Shown: positions 15,773-23,934, counted from the first letter of the stretch. The stretch: DNA of 36,775 nt from Candidatus Anaerobiospirillum stercoravium (GCA_019113025.1 DXIF01000232.1:1-36775), one strand, 5' to 3'. Program-made: numbers and translations. Notes: generated by a model from the sequence alone, not told the origin.

Positions 15773-16525
15773 ATGAGACGTAAATTAGTTCCAACCTTAG
15801 CATCAGCCGTCGCCCTTGGCAGCATGCTGTTCACGCTGAGCGCGACCTCAACGGCTAACGCTTATGAGACCACCACCATTTTCAAGACCGAGCACTTTGC
15901 CATTAACCAAGTAATCTTGGGGCAAAACGAGCACTTAGATGGCCCGCTGCAAGCCTCGATCACCGGCGATATCCAAGCAGCCAACCGCTTAGATCACCTC
16001 TATCAATCCACCACTGTGGTCTTCCCGCATGGCTCGGTAGGCTACAACGGCAAGATCAACACCCCGATTCAAGGTGTGCTCACCATTGCCAACTACAACA
16101 CTGGCAAAGATCGCATTCTGTTTAACAACAAGGCCAAGTTCTCAACCGATGGCGGCCTCTACCTATCCTTTGCCCAGATGCTGGAGTTGGTCAATCAAAA
16201 GCAGCTGCAGCAGCTATATGCCGAGCTCAAGACCCTACCTTTAGTCATCACGGATGTCACGCTCAAAGCAAGCGGCTATGACCCTACCACTAAGGGCTTT
16301 TATGTCACCGCCATCAACGATGGCATCATCTTAGACGTACGCATCGACGACTCGGTGTACTACGATAAGAGCGATTATCAGAAGCTGCGCCAAGGCTGCA
16401 AGGTCAACTTGTTAACCTTCATCGACCGCATTGTCCCGAACATTCCGCTCTTCATCAGCGGCCGTGCCGCGGTCAACGCTATGGACTGCTCGGCGGCGGC
16501 AAGCAGCGACGCCCCAACCCGCTAA
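15773..16525 (+). CDS. Exported protein of unknown function
   Basis: 250 residues. A classical Sec signal peptide (MRRK, hydrophobic core) with probable signal peptidase I cleavage after ANA at about residue 30. The mature protein is mixed alpha/beta, has a single Cys pair late in the chain (CKVNLL and MDCSAA) and shows no repeats or membrane segments. I recognise no family. Segments such as GYNGKINTPIQGVLTIANYNTGKDRILFNN suggest beta strands. The Shine-Dalgarno GGAG (about 15762) is followed by GTGAG and the ATG. It stands alone: divergent from yceD and followed by 1.8 kb without a gene. Its TAA stop lies in an 11-bp repeat. Confidence 0.75.
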   Translation: MRRKLVPTLASAVALGSMLFTLSATSTANAYETTTIFKTEHFAINQVILGQNEHLDGPLQASITGDIQAANRLDHLYQSTTVVFPHGSVGYNGKINTPIQGVLTIANYNTGKDRILFNNKAKFSTDGGLYLSFAQMLELVNQKQLQQLYAELKTLPLVITDVTLKASGYDPTTKGFYVTAINDGIILDVRIDDSVYYDKSDYQKLRQGCKVNLLTFIDRIVPNIPLFISGRAAVNAMDCSAAASSDAPTR

Positions 16526-16548
16526 ACACCCGCTAAACACCCGCTAAG
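16518..16548. repeat. 11-bp tandem repeat (nearly 3 units) containing the stop codon of the exported-protein gene
   Basis: CCCGCTAAACA, CCCGCTAAACA, CCCGCTAAG; the TAA at 16523-16525 in the first unit is the stop codon. Confidence 0.75.
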
Positions 16549-16985
16549 CGCCCACCAAACGAGGTAGCGCACCAGCGCCTGCCCCCACATTACCAGCCCC
16601 AAGCTCAGCCCCGTGGCGCCCCGCCAGTGACTCGACGCTTGGGGCTGCTCGCTAAAAGCAAGCGGAGATGCGCTGCGCTCCCAGCACTGCTCTTAGACTG
16701 GGGGCATCCCTCGTCATTACTGCCCGCCACGCACCATGTGCAGCCTCATCCGCCTCCACTGCCCACACCGCCAACCACACCCTCCAGCTCGCCGCCGCAC
16801 CGTGCAGAACCTAACATAAGGCACGACTCTCCAACACTTAACCCTGATGCGCCGCCTCCAAGCCGTACCGGCGCGCACCCCAGGCGCGCCCAGCGCACGC
16901 CCGACTCAGCTGCGGGGTGGCGGCTCCTTACCAAGCAAGTAGCGCCAACCAAGTAGCAGCGCCAGCCCAACCCAACCCATGCCTG

Positions 16986-17005
16986 CCATGCCATGCCATG
17001 CCATG
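16986..17005. repeat. 5-bp repeat (CCATG)x4
   Basis: Four perfect CCATG units, flanked by further ATGCC-like words. It is not inside a credible reading frame, so phase variation of a coding region is not supported. Confidence 0.7.
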
Positions 17006-17726
17006 CCTGGGGCGAGCATTCCCTATTGCCCGATGTCCTTAAGTCACCTCCATCACCATTGCGCTCAACACGGCCGCGGCCCAAGAAGAGCCCGCGCTCG
17101 TTGCGACCACAGTTGCCGCCGCTTACACCCTGCCCAGCCCGGCGCTCTATCACTGTCCACAGCGCGGCACGGTGCTCAGCAGCGCGCCTACCAAGCAGCG
17201 CCGCTTCGTGCAGTACCGCACCATGAAGTATCGCGCTGAGCAGTACCGCGCTGGGGAGCGCCGCCCAGCGTTCCACCGCAACCTTCCAGTAACCTCCAAC
17301 CACCTACTGCGAGCGCCCAATTTGGGGTGGTTAAATTTGAGGCGATGAATCAATAGTTTCAGAGACAAGTGGGCCCGTTCGGAATCACAATTTGATTTCT
17401 GGTATGGTAGTACACAAGTGATGTGCAGCTGTATGGAAATGTTTTCATAGATACAGAAAATTAGACGAAACAGCACAGGCGCGATTTTGCAGGGGTAAGG
17501 AGGCGCTAAGCCCGATAGAATCAGGCCTGACGCGGCGTATGCCAGAATTTTGAGCGAAAAAGGCGGGCGCAACTAATCTTCTAGTATGCAAGTGGGCCGT
17601 CAAAGGCCACTGCATCAAGTTTTGTGATGTTGCTTACGATTTTAAAACATCCCCCGCCACGGGCACTTTATTCCACTTACAATAACATCAGTTTTGGCCG
17701 CCCTAGGCTTAGTGTAAGCTTGTGCC

Positions 17727-17737
17727 TTGACCGTCAA
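17727..17737. promoter_or_regulatory. Palindrome TTGAC-C-GTCAA, distal copy
   Basis: Perfect 5-bp dyad about one central base, identical to the copy at 18059-18069. Two identical dyads in the non-coding region before the TRAP operon suggest an operator pair. Confidence 0.4.
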
Positions 17738-18058
17738 AACTTGTATATCAGTTTGTCCCAAGCCAGCTTGAGTGAGCTTAAACTGACCGGAGCAAACTGG
17801 GGCTTCCCCGCACTAAAGACCTGCTCACGATGGGCCCAATGCCCATTGAAGGCACTTCTTTAGAGGGCAATTCTTTAGCCTTAGCACTTAGCTACTTGTT
17901 GTAGCTCCTTGGTTCTTGTTACGACGCATCGCCCTTTGCCGTGGGGCAGCTTATTTTAGGTGTGGCAAGAATTTTGGCAGGTTTGGTCAGGTTGATAAAG
18001 TTAGTAATTTGGGTCAGGGCACGCCGCCTAGTGTGCCCACGACAAATTGTGACTGACT

Positions 18059-18069
18059 TTGACCGTCAA
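18059..18069. promoter_or_regulatory. Palindrome TTGAC-C-GTCAA, proximal copy
   Basis: Same 11-mer as at 17727-17737, 332 bases apart, and about 263 bases before the dctP start. A candidate operator for control of uronate uptake; the regulator is unknown. Confidence 0.4.
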
Positions 18070-18331
18070 GTTCCTGCGCTCAGCCAAGGACAGAGTGCCG
18101 CTGGGGTCTAAGCGCGCCTTACGCGGGCAGTAACTTGCGTTAATTTGCGCGCCAAGCACGGCCCCACCTACTTACGTTTTACGTTGTAAGGAGGTCGGTG
18201 CCTCAAGCCCACGATAGTTGTAGTGGTTTCGTGCCACATAGGTTGTGTTTGATCAAATGGAGGATGTCTTAACTTAACCGGTCCACTAGAGCTCTGTTTG
18301 TGCCTAGGTTAGGTTTAAGACGCTGCGTCAT

Positions 18332-19324
18332 ATGAAGAAATTATTAGCCTCTGCTCTTGCTGTTGCTGTCGCTTCCTTAGTTCTCACCGGCTGCGGTGGT
18401 GAGGAAAAGCAGATCGTTCGTATCTCCCACTCGCAGATTGACACCCACCCAGATCACTTAGGTGCTGTTGCTTTCAAGAACTACGTTGAGAGCAAGTTAG
18501 GCGATAAGTTCGAGATCACCATTTACCCTAACGCCACCTTAGGTGCTAACGAGAAGGTGCTCGAGTTAATCAAGCAGGGTTCGGTTCAGTACTTAGTGGT
18601 CTCCACTGCTAACATCGAGTCCTTTGACAAGATCTACTCCCTGTTCTCGATTCCATACCTCTTCACCTCCGAGGCCGCTTACGAGAAGTTCATCAGCGAT
18701 CCAGCCATCTTAAAGCAATTAGGTGTTAACAGTGCCAAGACTGGCTTTGAGCCAGTTGCAGCCTTCACTGCTGGTACCCGTAACTTCTATGCCAAGGAGC
18801 CAATCAACAGCGTAGCTGATTTGCAAGGCAAGAAGTTCCGTGTTCAGGCCGGCCCAGTTAACGTTGCGATGATGCAAGCCTTTGGTGCTGCTGCTACCCC
18901 AATGTCCTTTGGTGAGGTTTACTCGGCTCTGCAACAGTCCGTTATCGACGGCGCTGAGAACAATGAGCTGGCTTTAACCGACCAAAAGCACGGCGAAATC
19001 TGCAAGTACTTTACCTACGACATGCACCAGATGTGCCCTGACCTCTTAGTAGCCTCCAATGCTTTCTTAAGCAAGCTAACCCCAGAGGAGCGCAAGGTCT
19101 TCGACGAGGCCGCGGCTGAGGCACAAAAGGTCGAGTTCGATGCTTGGGCTGCCTCGATCGACGCTGCTAAGAAGAAGGCCACCGAGATGGGCGTTCAGTT
19201 CATCAACGTTGACGTCAACGAGTTCCGTAACAAGGTTCTGCCATTGCACGAGCAGATCTTAAACGACACCCCAGAGCTCAAGCCTTTATACGACGCAGCT
19301 ACCGCTGCTAACAGTGCGGTCTAA
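18332..19324 (+). CDS. dctP: TRAP transporter substrate-binding protein, DctP family (probable hexuronate/sugar-acid type)
   Basis: 330 residues, an extracytoplasmic binding lipoprotein of a tripartite ATP-independent periplasmic transporter. The signal peptide ends in the lipobox LTGC (Cys at residue 21), so it is predicted to be lipid-anchored, whereas many DctP proteins are soluble. Family marks are GTRNFYAKEPINSVADLQGKKFRVQ (about 147-172), whose Arg binds the substrate carboxylate, and SFGEVYSALQQSVIDGAENN (about 189-208). It is encoded before the membrane subunits and 4 kb before uxaC, which suggests hexuronates as substrate; this is inference. No Shine-Dalgarno is obvious; the dyad GACGC-T-GCGTC lies 2 bases before the ATG. 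Frequent GGT, CGT and GCT codons suggest strong expression. Confidence 0.92.
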   Translation: MKKLLASALAVAVASLVLTGCGGEEKQIVRISHSQIDTHPDHLGAVAFKNYVESKLGDKFEITIYPNATLGANEKVLELIKQGSVQYLVVSTANIESFDKIYSLFSIPYLFTSEAAYEKFISDPAILKQLGVNSAKTGFEPVAAFTAGTRNFYAKEPINSVADLQGKKFRVQAGPVNVAMMQAFGAAATPMSFGEVYSALQQSVIDGAENNELALTDQKHGEICKYFTYDMHQMCPDLLVASNAFLSKLTPEERKVFDEAAAEAQKVEFDAWAASIDAAKKKATEMGVQFINVDVNEFRNKVLPLHEQILNDTPELKPLYDAATAANSAV

Positions 19325-19340
19325 CCTCCGCTTGAGCAGC

Positions 19341-19410
19341 TTAAGTGCAAAGGCTTAAGTGCAAAGGCTTAAGTGCAAAGACTTAAGCTCAAAGGCTTAA
19401 GCTCAAAGAT
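19341..19410. repeat. 14-bp tandem repeat, 5 units, in the dctP-dctQ gap
   Basis: Units TTAAGTGCAAAGGC (x2), TTAAGTGCAAAGAC, TTAAGCTCAAAGGC and TTAAGCTCAAAGAT lie head to tail, starting 17 bases after the dctP stop codon. Confidence 0.85.
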
Positions 19411-19863
19411 TCTGCCATCAGAGCTTTTAGGCTCGTGGCAGCGCCGCCACCATGATAAGTCTTACCCTTCACGGAGGCGGCTCAAGTTCAAACTTACCTT
19501 AGGTCAGGCCACAGCTCACAGCTTGTGCCATTGACCTAAATTCAAGTGCTTGAACTTAGCAGGCCCAAGCAATGTGGCCTGAGGGCGGCCCGGGCAAGCG
19601 CAGCGATGCTGCACTTGGGCGCGGCACTCACACGTTGTGCTTAGTAGCGTTACTGTGTTTGCCCGGTCTATGCCCCAAAACCTAGGTGTTACTGGGATCA
19701 AGGGTTAACTTTGCACGTTGCCCCATTTACGACCATGTCCCCATAGGGACAGCTAGCCCGACTAACCCCCGTTTAATCTTGGTCTCTGCGACGCTTTTAG
19801 GCGTTACAGCGCCCAAGGTGTCACTGCCCCACACTTTTAGGCATATGCGCTCGTGGACACTAG

Positions 19864-19911
19864 TGCCCCGACGGCGGCGCCCTAGTGGCAGCAATGCCCC
19901 GACGGCAGCGC
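19864..19911. repeat. 31-bp-period direct repeat upstream of dctQ
   Basis: TGCCCCGACGGCGGCGC (19864-19880) and TGCCCCGACGGCAGCGC (19895-19911) differ at one base. Confidence 0.6.
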
Positions 19912-19996
19912 GCCGCTTGGCGGTTCAAAGCGGTTTGGTTATGGGGCGCTTGGTTGTTGCTTGACGTCGATCCCATGGGATATTGTGGAGACCCGT

Positions 19997-20515
19997 ATGC
20001 AAGGATTACGAAAGATTCTTGACAAGGTGATTATGGTCTTCTGCGTCTTCCTCTTTATGATGATGACTGTAGTTGGTACCTATCAAATCGTCACCCGCTA
20101 TTTCTTTAACTCGCCTTCGACCATCTCTGAGGAGATCATCACTTACAGCTTCACCTGGCTGTCGATTTTATCGGCAACCTACGTGTTCGGTAGCCGTGGG
20201 CACCTGTGCATGGCCTTCGTTTACAACAAGTTTACCGGCGCCAAGCGCGTTTGCCTCGATATTTTCTCCGAGGTCTTAGTGATTGGCACCGCTTTGTTCT
20301 TGTTAGTCTACGGTGGCTACATCATGGCCTCGGAAAACATGTCGCAGCTGACCGCCTCCTTGGGCGTCAACATGGGCTTTATGTACGCCGTGCTGCCACT
20401 GTCGGGCATTCTCATCACCGTTTATGGCCTCTTAAACTTAGCTGACATGTTCAAGAAGTTTAAGGATCCTGAGCTGGCCTCCTACGGTGTTGAGACCGAC
20501 GAAGAAGCTAAGTAG
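19997..20515 (+). CDS. dctQ: TRAP transporter small membrane subunit (DctQ family)
   Basis: 172 residues with four hydrophobic helices (about 10-35, 45-65, 85-110, 125-150), the normal DctQ architecture. TYQIVTRYFFNSPSTISEEIITYSFTWLSILSA is the family core: an Arg-Tyr-Phe-Phe turn and a Glu-Glu pair in helix 2. It partners DctM in the inner membrane. The start is ATG 19997, because GGAG (19987-19990) lies 6 bases upstream. A TTG at 19961 in frame would add a hydrophilic, non-conserved stretch. It is followed after 13 bases by dctM, whose Shine-Dalgarno overlaps the dctQ stop. Confidence 0.93.
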   Translation: MQGLRKILDKVIMVFCVFLFMMMTVVGTYQIVTRYFFNSPSTISEEIITYSFTWLSILSATYVFGSRGHLCMAFVYNKFTGAKRVCLDIFSEVLVIGTALFLLVYGGYIMASENMSQLTASLGVNMGFMYAVLPLSGILITVYGLLNLADMFKKFKDPELASYGVETDEEAK

Positions 20516-20528
20516 GAGGGCAAGTTAA

Positions 20529-21842
20529 ATGACTGCAACTGTTGGTATTACCATGGCCTTGGTGCTGATAGGCTTGCTTGTATTAGGCGTACCTATCTGC
20601 ATCTCGATTGCTATTTCCTCGGTTATCGCCGGTGCCCAAGCACTGGACTTTAATATGATGCTCCAGACTGGTGCGCAGCGTACCTTCTCGGGTATCTCGG
20701 TCTTCACCTTAATCGCCATTCCATTCTTCATCTTGGCGGGCAACATCATGAACCAAGGCGGTATCGCGCTACGCCTCATGAACTTTGCTCGTCTGTTAGT
20801 AGGTAAGGTTCCTGGCTCCTTTGCCCACACCAACTGCATGGCCAACATGATGTTCGGTGCTATTTCGGGCTCAGGTGTAGCCGCCGCTTCGGCCATGGGC
20901 TCGATCATTGGCCCAATTGCCGAGAAAGAGGGCTACTCCAAGAACTATATGGCTGTAATTAACATCGCCACTGCGCCAACTGGTTTGTTAATTCCACCAT
21001 CCAACGTTTTAATTACCTACTCCTTAGTCTCCGGTGGTACCTCGGTTGCCGCGCTGTTCTTAGCCGGCTACATCCCAGGCATTCTCTGGGGCTTAGCCTG
21101 TATGGTCGTGGGCTATTTCACCGCTTTACGCTTAGGCTATAAGGGTGATACCCAGAAGATTACCTTAGCTTTAGCCACCAAGATCACCGTTGACGCCTTA
21201 CCATCGCTCTTACTCATCCTCATCGTTATCGGCGGTATCGTCGCCGGTGCCTTCACCGCGACCGAGGGTGCCGTCGTTGCCGTGGTTTACTCCTTGCTTT
21301 TATCGATCATCTATCGTGCGATCACTTGGAAGGATTTAAAGCGCATCTACGCTGAGTCCGCAGCGATGACCGGCATTATCGTGCTGTTAATCGGCGTTTC
21401 CTCGATCATGTCGTGGGTTATCTCCTTCGTGAATATCCCTGATGCTGTGGGCGATCTGTTAAATGGTCTGTCCAGCAATAAGATCGTGATCTTACTGATC
21501 ATCAACATCTTCCTGCTCTTCGTTGGTACTTTCTTAGATACCACCCCAGCCATCTTAATCTTCACCCCAATCTTCTTACCAATTGCCATGCAATGTGGCC
21601 TGTCGCCGGTTGAGTTCGGTATCGTCATTACCTACAACCTGTGCATCGGTACCATTACGCCGCCAGTTGGTAACATTCTGTTCGTGGGTGTTAAGGTCGC
21701 CAAGACCTCGATTGAGCGCGTCATCAAGCCATTACTCCCATACTACCTGGTCATCATTGCTGTGCTGATGGTTTGCACCTACTTCCCAGCCGTCTCCAGC
21801 TTCATCCCAGAGTTAGCAGGTTACGAAGCCACCCTAAAATAG
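20529..21842 (+). CDS. dctM: TRAP transporter large membrane subunit (DctM family)
   Basis: 437 residues, about a dozen transmembrane helices; the Na+-coupled permease subunit of the TRAP system (IT superfamily). Family blocks seen are FTLIAIPFFILAGNIMNQGG (about 58-77), MFGAISGSGVAAASAMGSI (about 113-131), the helix-breaking ATAPTGLLIPPSNVLI and, in the second repeat, LGTFLDTTPAILIFTPIF and CIGTITPPVGNILFVG. The AGGAGGG Shine-Dalgarno overlaps the dctQ stop, so the two are translationally close. A hairpin at 21973-22003 ends the operon. With DctP and DctQ it forms a complete transporter. Confidence 0.96.
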   Translation: MTATVGITMALVLIGLLVLGVPICISIAISSVIAGAQALDFNMMLQTGAQRTFSGISVFTLIAIPFFILAGNIMNQGGIALRLMNFARLLVGKVPGSFAHTNCMANMMFGAISGSGVAAASAMGSIIGPIAEKEGYSKNYMAVINIATAPTGLLIPPSNVLITYSLVSGGTSVAALFLAGYIPGILWGLACMVVGYFTALRLGYKGDTQKITLALATKITVDALPSLLLILIVIGGIVAGAFTATEGAVVAVVYSLLLSIIYRAITWKDLKRIYAESAAMTGIIVLLIGVSSIMSWVISFVNIPDAVGDLLNGLSSNKIVILLIINIFLLFVGTFLDTTPAILIFTPIFLPIAMQCGLSPVEFGIVITYNLCIGTITPPVGNILFVGVKVAKTSIERVIKPLLPYYLVIIAVLMVCTYFPAVSSFIPELAGYEATLK

Positions 21843-21972
21843 CTTCACTTAGGCCTTAGCCTCATAAGGTGGCCCTACAGCGTCACCGCTAACTAAGGCC
21901 AACGGCAGGGACGGCGGCACGCGAGCGCTCACCGCGCCCAACGTAAGTCCGCCGCCCAATCAAACCAGAGCT

Positions 21973-22005
21973 AAGGTTCGCAGCCGCGCGCTGCGAGCCT
22001 TTTAA
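21973..22005 (+). terminator. Terminator of the TRAP operon
   Basis: AAGGTTCGCAGC (21973-21984) and GCTGCGAGCCTT (21990-22001) form a 12-bp stem with one wobble pair, loop CGCGC, followed by TT; the run reads CCTTTT. Confidence 0.7.
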
Positions 22006-22105
22006 GCCAGTACCTCAACTGAAGTGAGCAAACACCTAACGCTAATGCCCGCCCCTGAGCAAGCTGAGCGCGCTGCGCAAAGCTGATGCGTGCAGCGTAG
22101 CTACT

Positions 22106-22212
22106 GCGAGCCGCGGAATTGATGCGAACCGCGCACTGATGCGGGCCGCGGAATTGATGCGAGCCGCGCCACTGATGCGAGCCGCGGAATTGATGCGGGT
22201 TGCGGAATTGAC
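22106..22212. repeat. 18-bp tandem array, 6 units, upstream of uxaC
   Basis: Units start at 22106, 22124, 22141, 22159, 22177 and 22195 and follow GCGAGCCGCGGAATTGAT or its variant ending CACTGAT (17-18 bp). The two variants partly alternate (units 2 and 4 have CACTGAT). Each unit contains a CCGCG core. The array ends 175 bases before the uxaC start. Confidence 0.85.
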
Positions 22213-22387
22213 GTTAGCTGTTTGCTGATTTTGGGCTTGAGCCTTAGGCTGAGGCCTTGGGCTTAATTCCTACGGTCACCACGAACCGAGCACGAAGTAG
22301 TGCGCACCAAGTGATCAACCCTATGGGGGCACTGGGCGTTACTGTGTGGGGGGTGGTGCACCGTGTGCCATCTTAGGAGGATTATCC

Positions 22388-23797
22388 ATGCGCGCCTTTA
22401 TGGACAAGGACTTTTTGCTTGAGAGTGATACCGCTAAGGAATTATTCCACGAGCATGCGGCCAAGATGCCGATCATCGACTACCACTGCCATATCAATCC
22501 AGCTCAGATTGCGCTGAACCATCAGTTCAAGAACATCACTGAGGCCTGGTTAGGCGGTGACCACTACAAGTGGCGCATGATTCGCTCCAACGGCGTCCCA
22601 GAGCGCTTAATCACCGGCACCGACAGCACCGACTATGAGAAGTTTGAGCAATTTGCCAAGTCGCTGCCACGTGCCATTGGCAACCCACTGTACCACTGGA
22701 CCCACCTTGAGCTGCAACGCTACTTTGGCATCACTAAGCCTCTGTCCGAGAAGACCTGCAAGGAAATCTGGGACGAGTGCAACGCCAAGCTTGCCACCGA
22801 TGAGTTCCGCGTTCAGAGCATCATCAAGCGCTCCAACGTCAAGTTAGTTGCCACCACCGATGATCCAGGTGATAGCTTAGAGTGGCACCAGAAGTTAGCC
22901 CAAGACAATAACTCAGGCTGCAAGGTTGTCCCAGCATGGCGCCCCGACAAGGCCATGAAGATCGAGAAGCCTGACTTCAAGGACTATGTCCAGCACATCG
23001 CCACCTTAACCGGCAAGACCATTACCACCTGCGAAGAGTTCTTTGCTGCCTTAGATGAGCGCATGGAGTTCTTTAATCAGATGGGCTGCAAGGCCTCCGA
23101 CCACGGTATCGACTACGCCTACTGCCGCATCATCGACCAAGGCAAGCTCGAGCAAATCTTCCAAAAGGGCCTCAACAATGAGACCATCAGCGAAGAAGAA
23201 AACGAAGCCTACAAGACCATGGTGCTGCTGCACATGGCCAAGGGCTATGCCAAGTACGGCTGGGTCATGCAGATGCACTATGGCGCGATCCGCGACCCTA
23301 ACTCCAAGATGTTTAAGATCTTAGGGGCCGACACCGGCTATGACGTCATCGGCAATCGTCCATGCGCCGAGGGCATCTCGCAGTTTATGAACGCCTTAAA
23401 TGAGCGTGACTGCTTACCTAAGATGATCTGGTACTCCTTAAACCCAGCTGACAACGCCGCCATCGGCACCGCCATCGGCGCCTTCCAAGGCCCGGAGGCT
23501 CAAGGCAAGATCCAGCAGGGCTCGGCTTGGTGGTTTAACGACACCTACCAAGGCATGATTGACCAGATGACCTCTCTGGCCAACCTCTCGGTCTTAGGCA
23601 ACTTTGTGGGCATGCTGACCGACTCGCGCTCGTTCCTGTCCTACACCCGCCACGAATACTTCCGCCGCATCATGTGCAACTTGATCGGTGGCTGGGTCGA
23701 GCGCGGCATGTATCCAAACGATATGGAGTTCTTAGGCCAAATCGTCGAGGACATCTCCTTTAACAACACCAATCGCTACTTCAACTTCAACGTCTAA
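22388..23797 (+). CDS. uxaC: Uronate isomerase (glucuronate/galacturonate isomerase)
   Basis: 469 residues (E. coli 470), aligning along the whole length. Isomerises D-glucuronate to D-fructuronate and D-galacturonate to D-tagaturonate, the first step of hexuronate catabolism. Amidohydrolase-fold marks are IDYHCHINP (metal-site HxH, near residue 27), HYKWRMIRSNGV, NPLYHWTHLEL, ATTDDPGDSLEWH, SDHGIDYAY and LTDSRSFLSYTRHEYFRRI. ATG 22388 has AGGAGG 7 bases upstream; the longer open frame lacks any support. It follows the TRAP genes, which suggests that they import its substrate. No other uxa/uxu gene is in the window. Confidence 0.97.
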   Translation: MRAFMDKDFLLESDTAKELFHEHAAKMPIIDYHCHINPAQIALNHQFKNITEAWLGGDHYKWRMIRSNGVPERLITGTDSTDYEKFEQFAKSLPRAIGNPLYHWTHLELQRYFGITKPLSEKTCKEIWDECNAKLATDEFRVQSIIKRSNVKLVATTDDPGDSLEWHQKLAQDNNSGCKVVPAWRPDKAMKIEKPDFKDYVQHIATLTGKTITTCEEFFAALDERMEFFNQMGCKASDHGIDYAYCRIIDQGKLEQIFQKGLNNETISEEENEAYKTMVLLHMAKGYAKYGWVMQMHYGAIRDPNSKMFKILGADTGYDVIGNRPCAEGISQFMNALNERDCLPKMIWYSLNPADNAAIGTAIGAFQGPEAQGKIQQGSAWWFNDTYQGMIDQMTSLANLSVLGNFVGMLTDSRSFLSYTRHEYFRRIMCNLIGGWVERGMYPNDMEFLGQIVEDISFNNTNRYFNFNV

Positions 23798-23834
23798 GCA
23801 AGACGCTGCAAGTAGCATTGCACTTTCCTAGCTA

Positions 23835-23880
23835 ACAAAAAGGCCCCGCGTAAGCTTAAGCTCGCGCGGGGCCTTTTTGT
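23835..23880. terminator. Bidirectional terminator between uxaC and the TerC-family gene
   Basis: Perfect 16-bp inverted repeat: ACAAAAAGGCCCCGCG (23835-23850) with 23865-23880, loop of 14 bases, T5 on one strand and A5 (T5 on the other) on the opposite side. Confidence 0.88.
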
Positions 23881-23934
23881 GGCGGCCGCCTCGGCAGCCG
23901 CCCTGAGCTTCGGCTGCTGGGCAGCTTGCAGCGG

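Larger units (their letters stand above)
16526..18331. other. 1.8-kb region without a convincing gene, including the dctP upstream region
   Basis: Open frames here (up to 185 codons) have no ribosome-binding site, biased composition and no recognisable motifs. Visible items are (CCATG)x4 at 16986-17005, repeated CAGTACCGC words at 17213-17250, a local AT-richer stretch (about 17310-17650), two identical palindromes TTGACCGTCAA (17727 and 18059), TTTGATCAAA (18248-18257) and GACGC-T-GCGTC (18319-18329) next to the dctP start. Degenerate remains of a gene or a structured RNA cannot be excluded. Confidence 0.45.
19325..19996. other. 672-bp dctP-dctQ spacer
   Basis: TRAP genes are normally close together. 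Here the gap holds the 14-bp array, a weak stem AGCTC...GAGCT followed by TTTT (about 19401-19431) that could attenuate dctQM, the hairpin TGTCCC-CATA-GGGACA (19736-19751), and a direct repeat of TGCCCCGACGGC at 19864 and 19895 (period 31). A 92-codon frame here has no ribosome-binding site and ends inside dctQ, so I do not call it. Confidence 0.5.
21843..22387. other. 545-bp dctM-uxaC spacer
   Basis: Contains the dctM terminator (21973-22003), a GC-rich tract rich in GCGCTGCGC words (about 22060-22105), the six-unit 18-bp array (22106-22212) and about 170 bases of uxaC leader ending in AGGAGG (22375-22380). A promoter for uxaC must lie here unless transcripts read through. Confidence 0.5.

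Noticed and set aside
16986-17005. (CCATG)x4 as a phase-variation switch
   Set aside because: Not inside or directly upstream of a credible gene.
17405-17415. TGGTAGTACAC, close to the FadR-family consensus TNGTNNNACNA
   Set aside because: One mismatch, single copy, more than 900 bases from dctP; expected by chance in a window of this size.
16746-17572. Long minus-strand frames (185 and 140 codons) in the 1.8-kb gap
   Set aside because: No Shine-Dalgarno, biased Gly/Arg/Trp/Cys composition, no motif, and they run through the CCATG repeat; typical of GC-rich non-coding DNA.
17624-17863. 79-codon plus-strand frame upstream of dctP
   Set aside because: No ribosome-binding site or recognisable motif, and it covers one of the two TTGACCGTCAA dyads, which suggests regulatory DNA.
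19686-19964. 92-codon frame between dctP and dctQ
   Set aside because: No ribosome-binding site, covers direct repeats, and ends inside the open frame upstream of dctQ; composition not protein-like.
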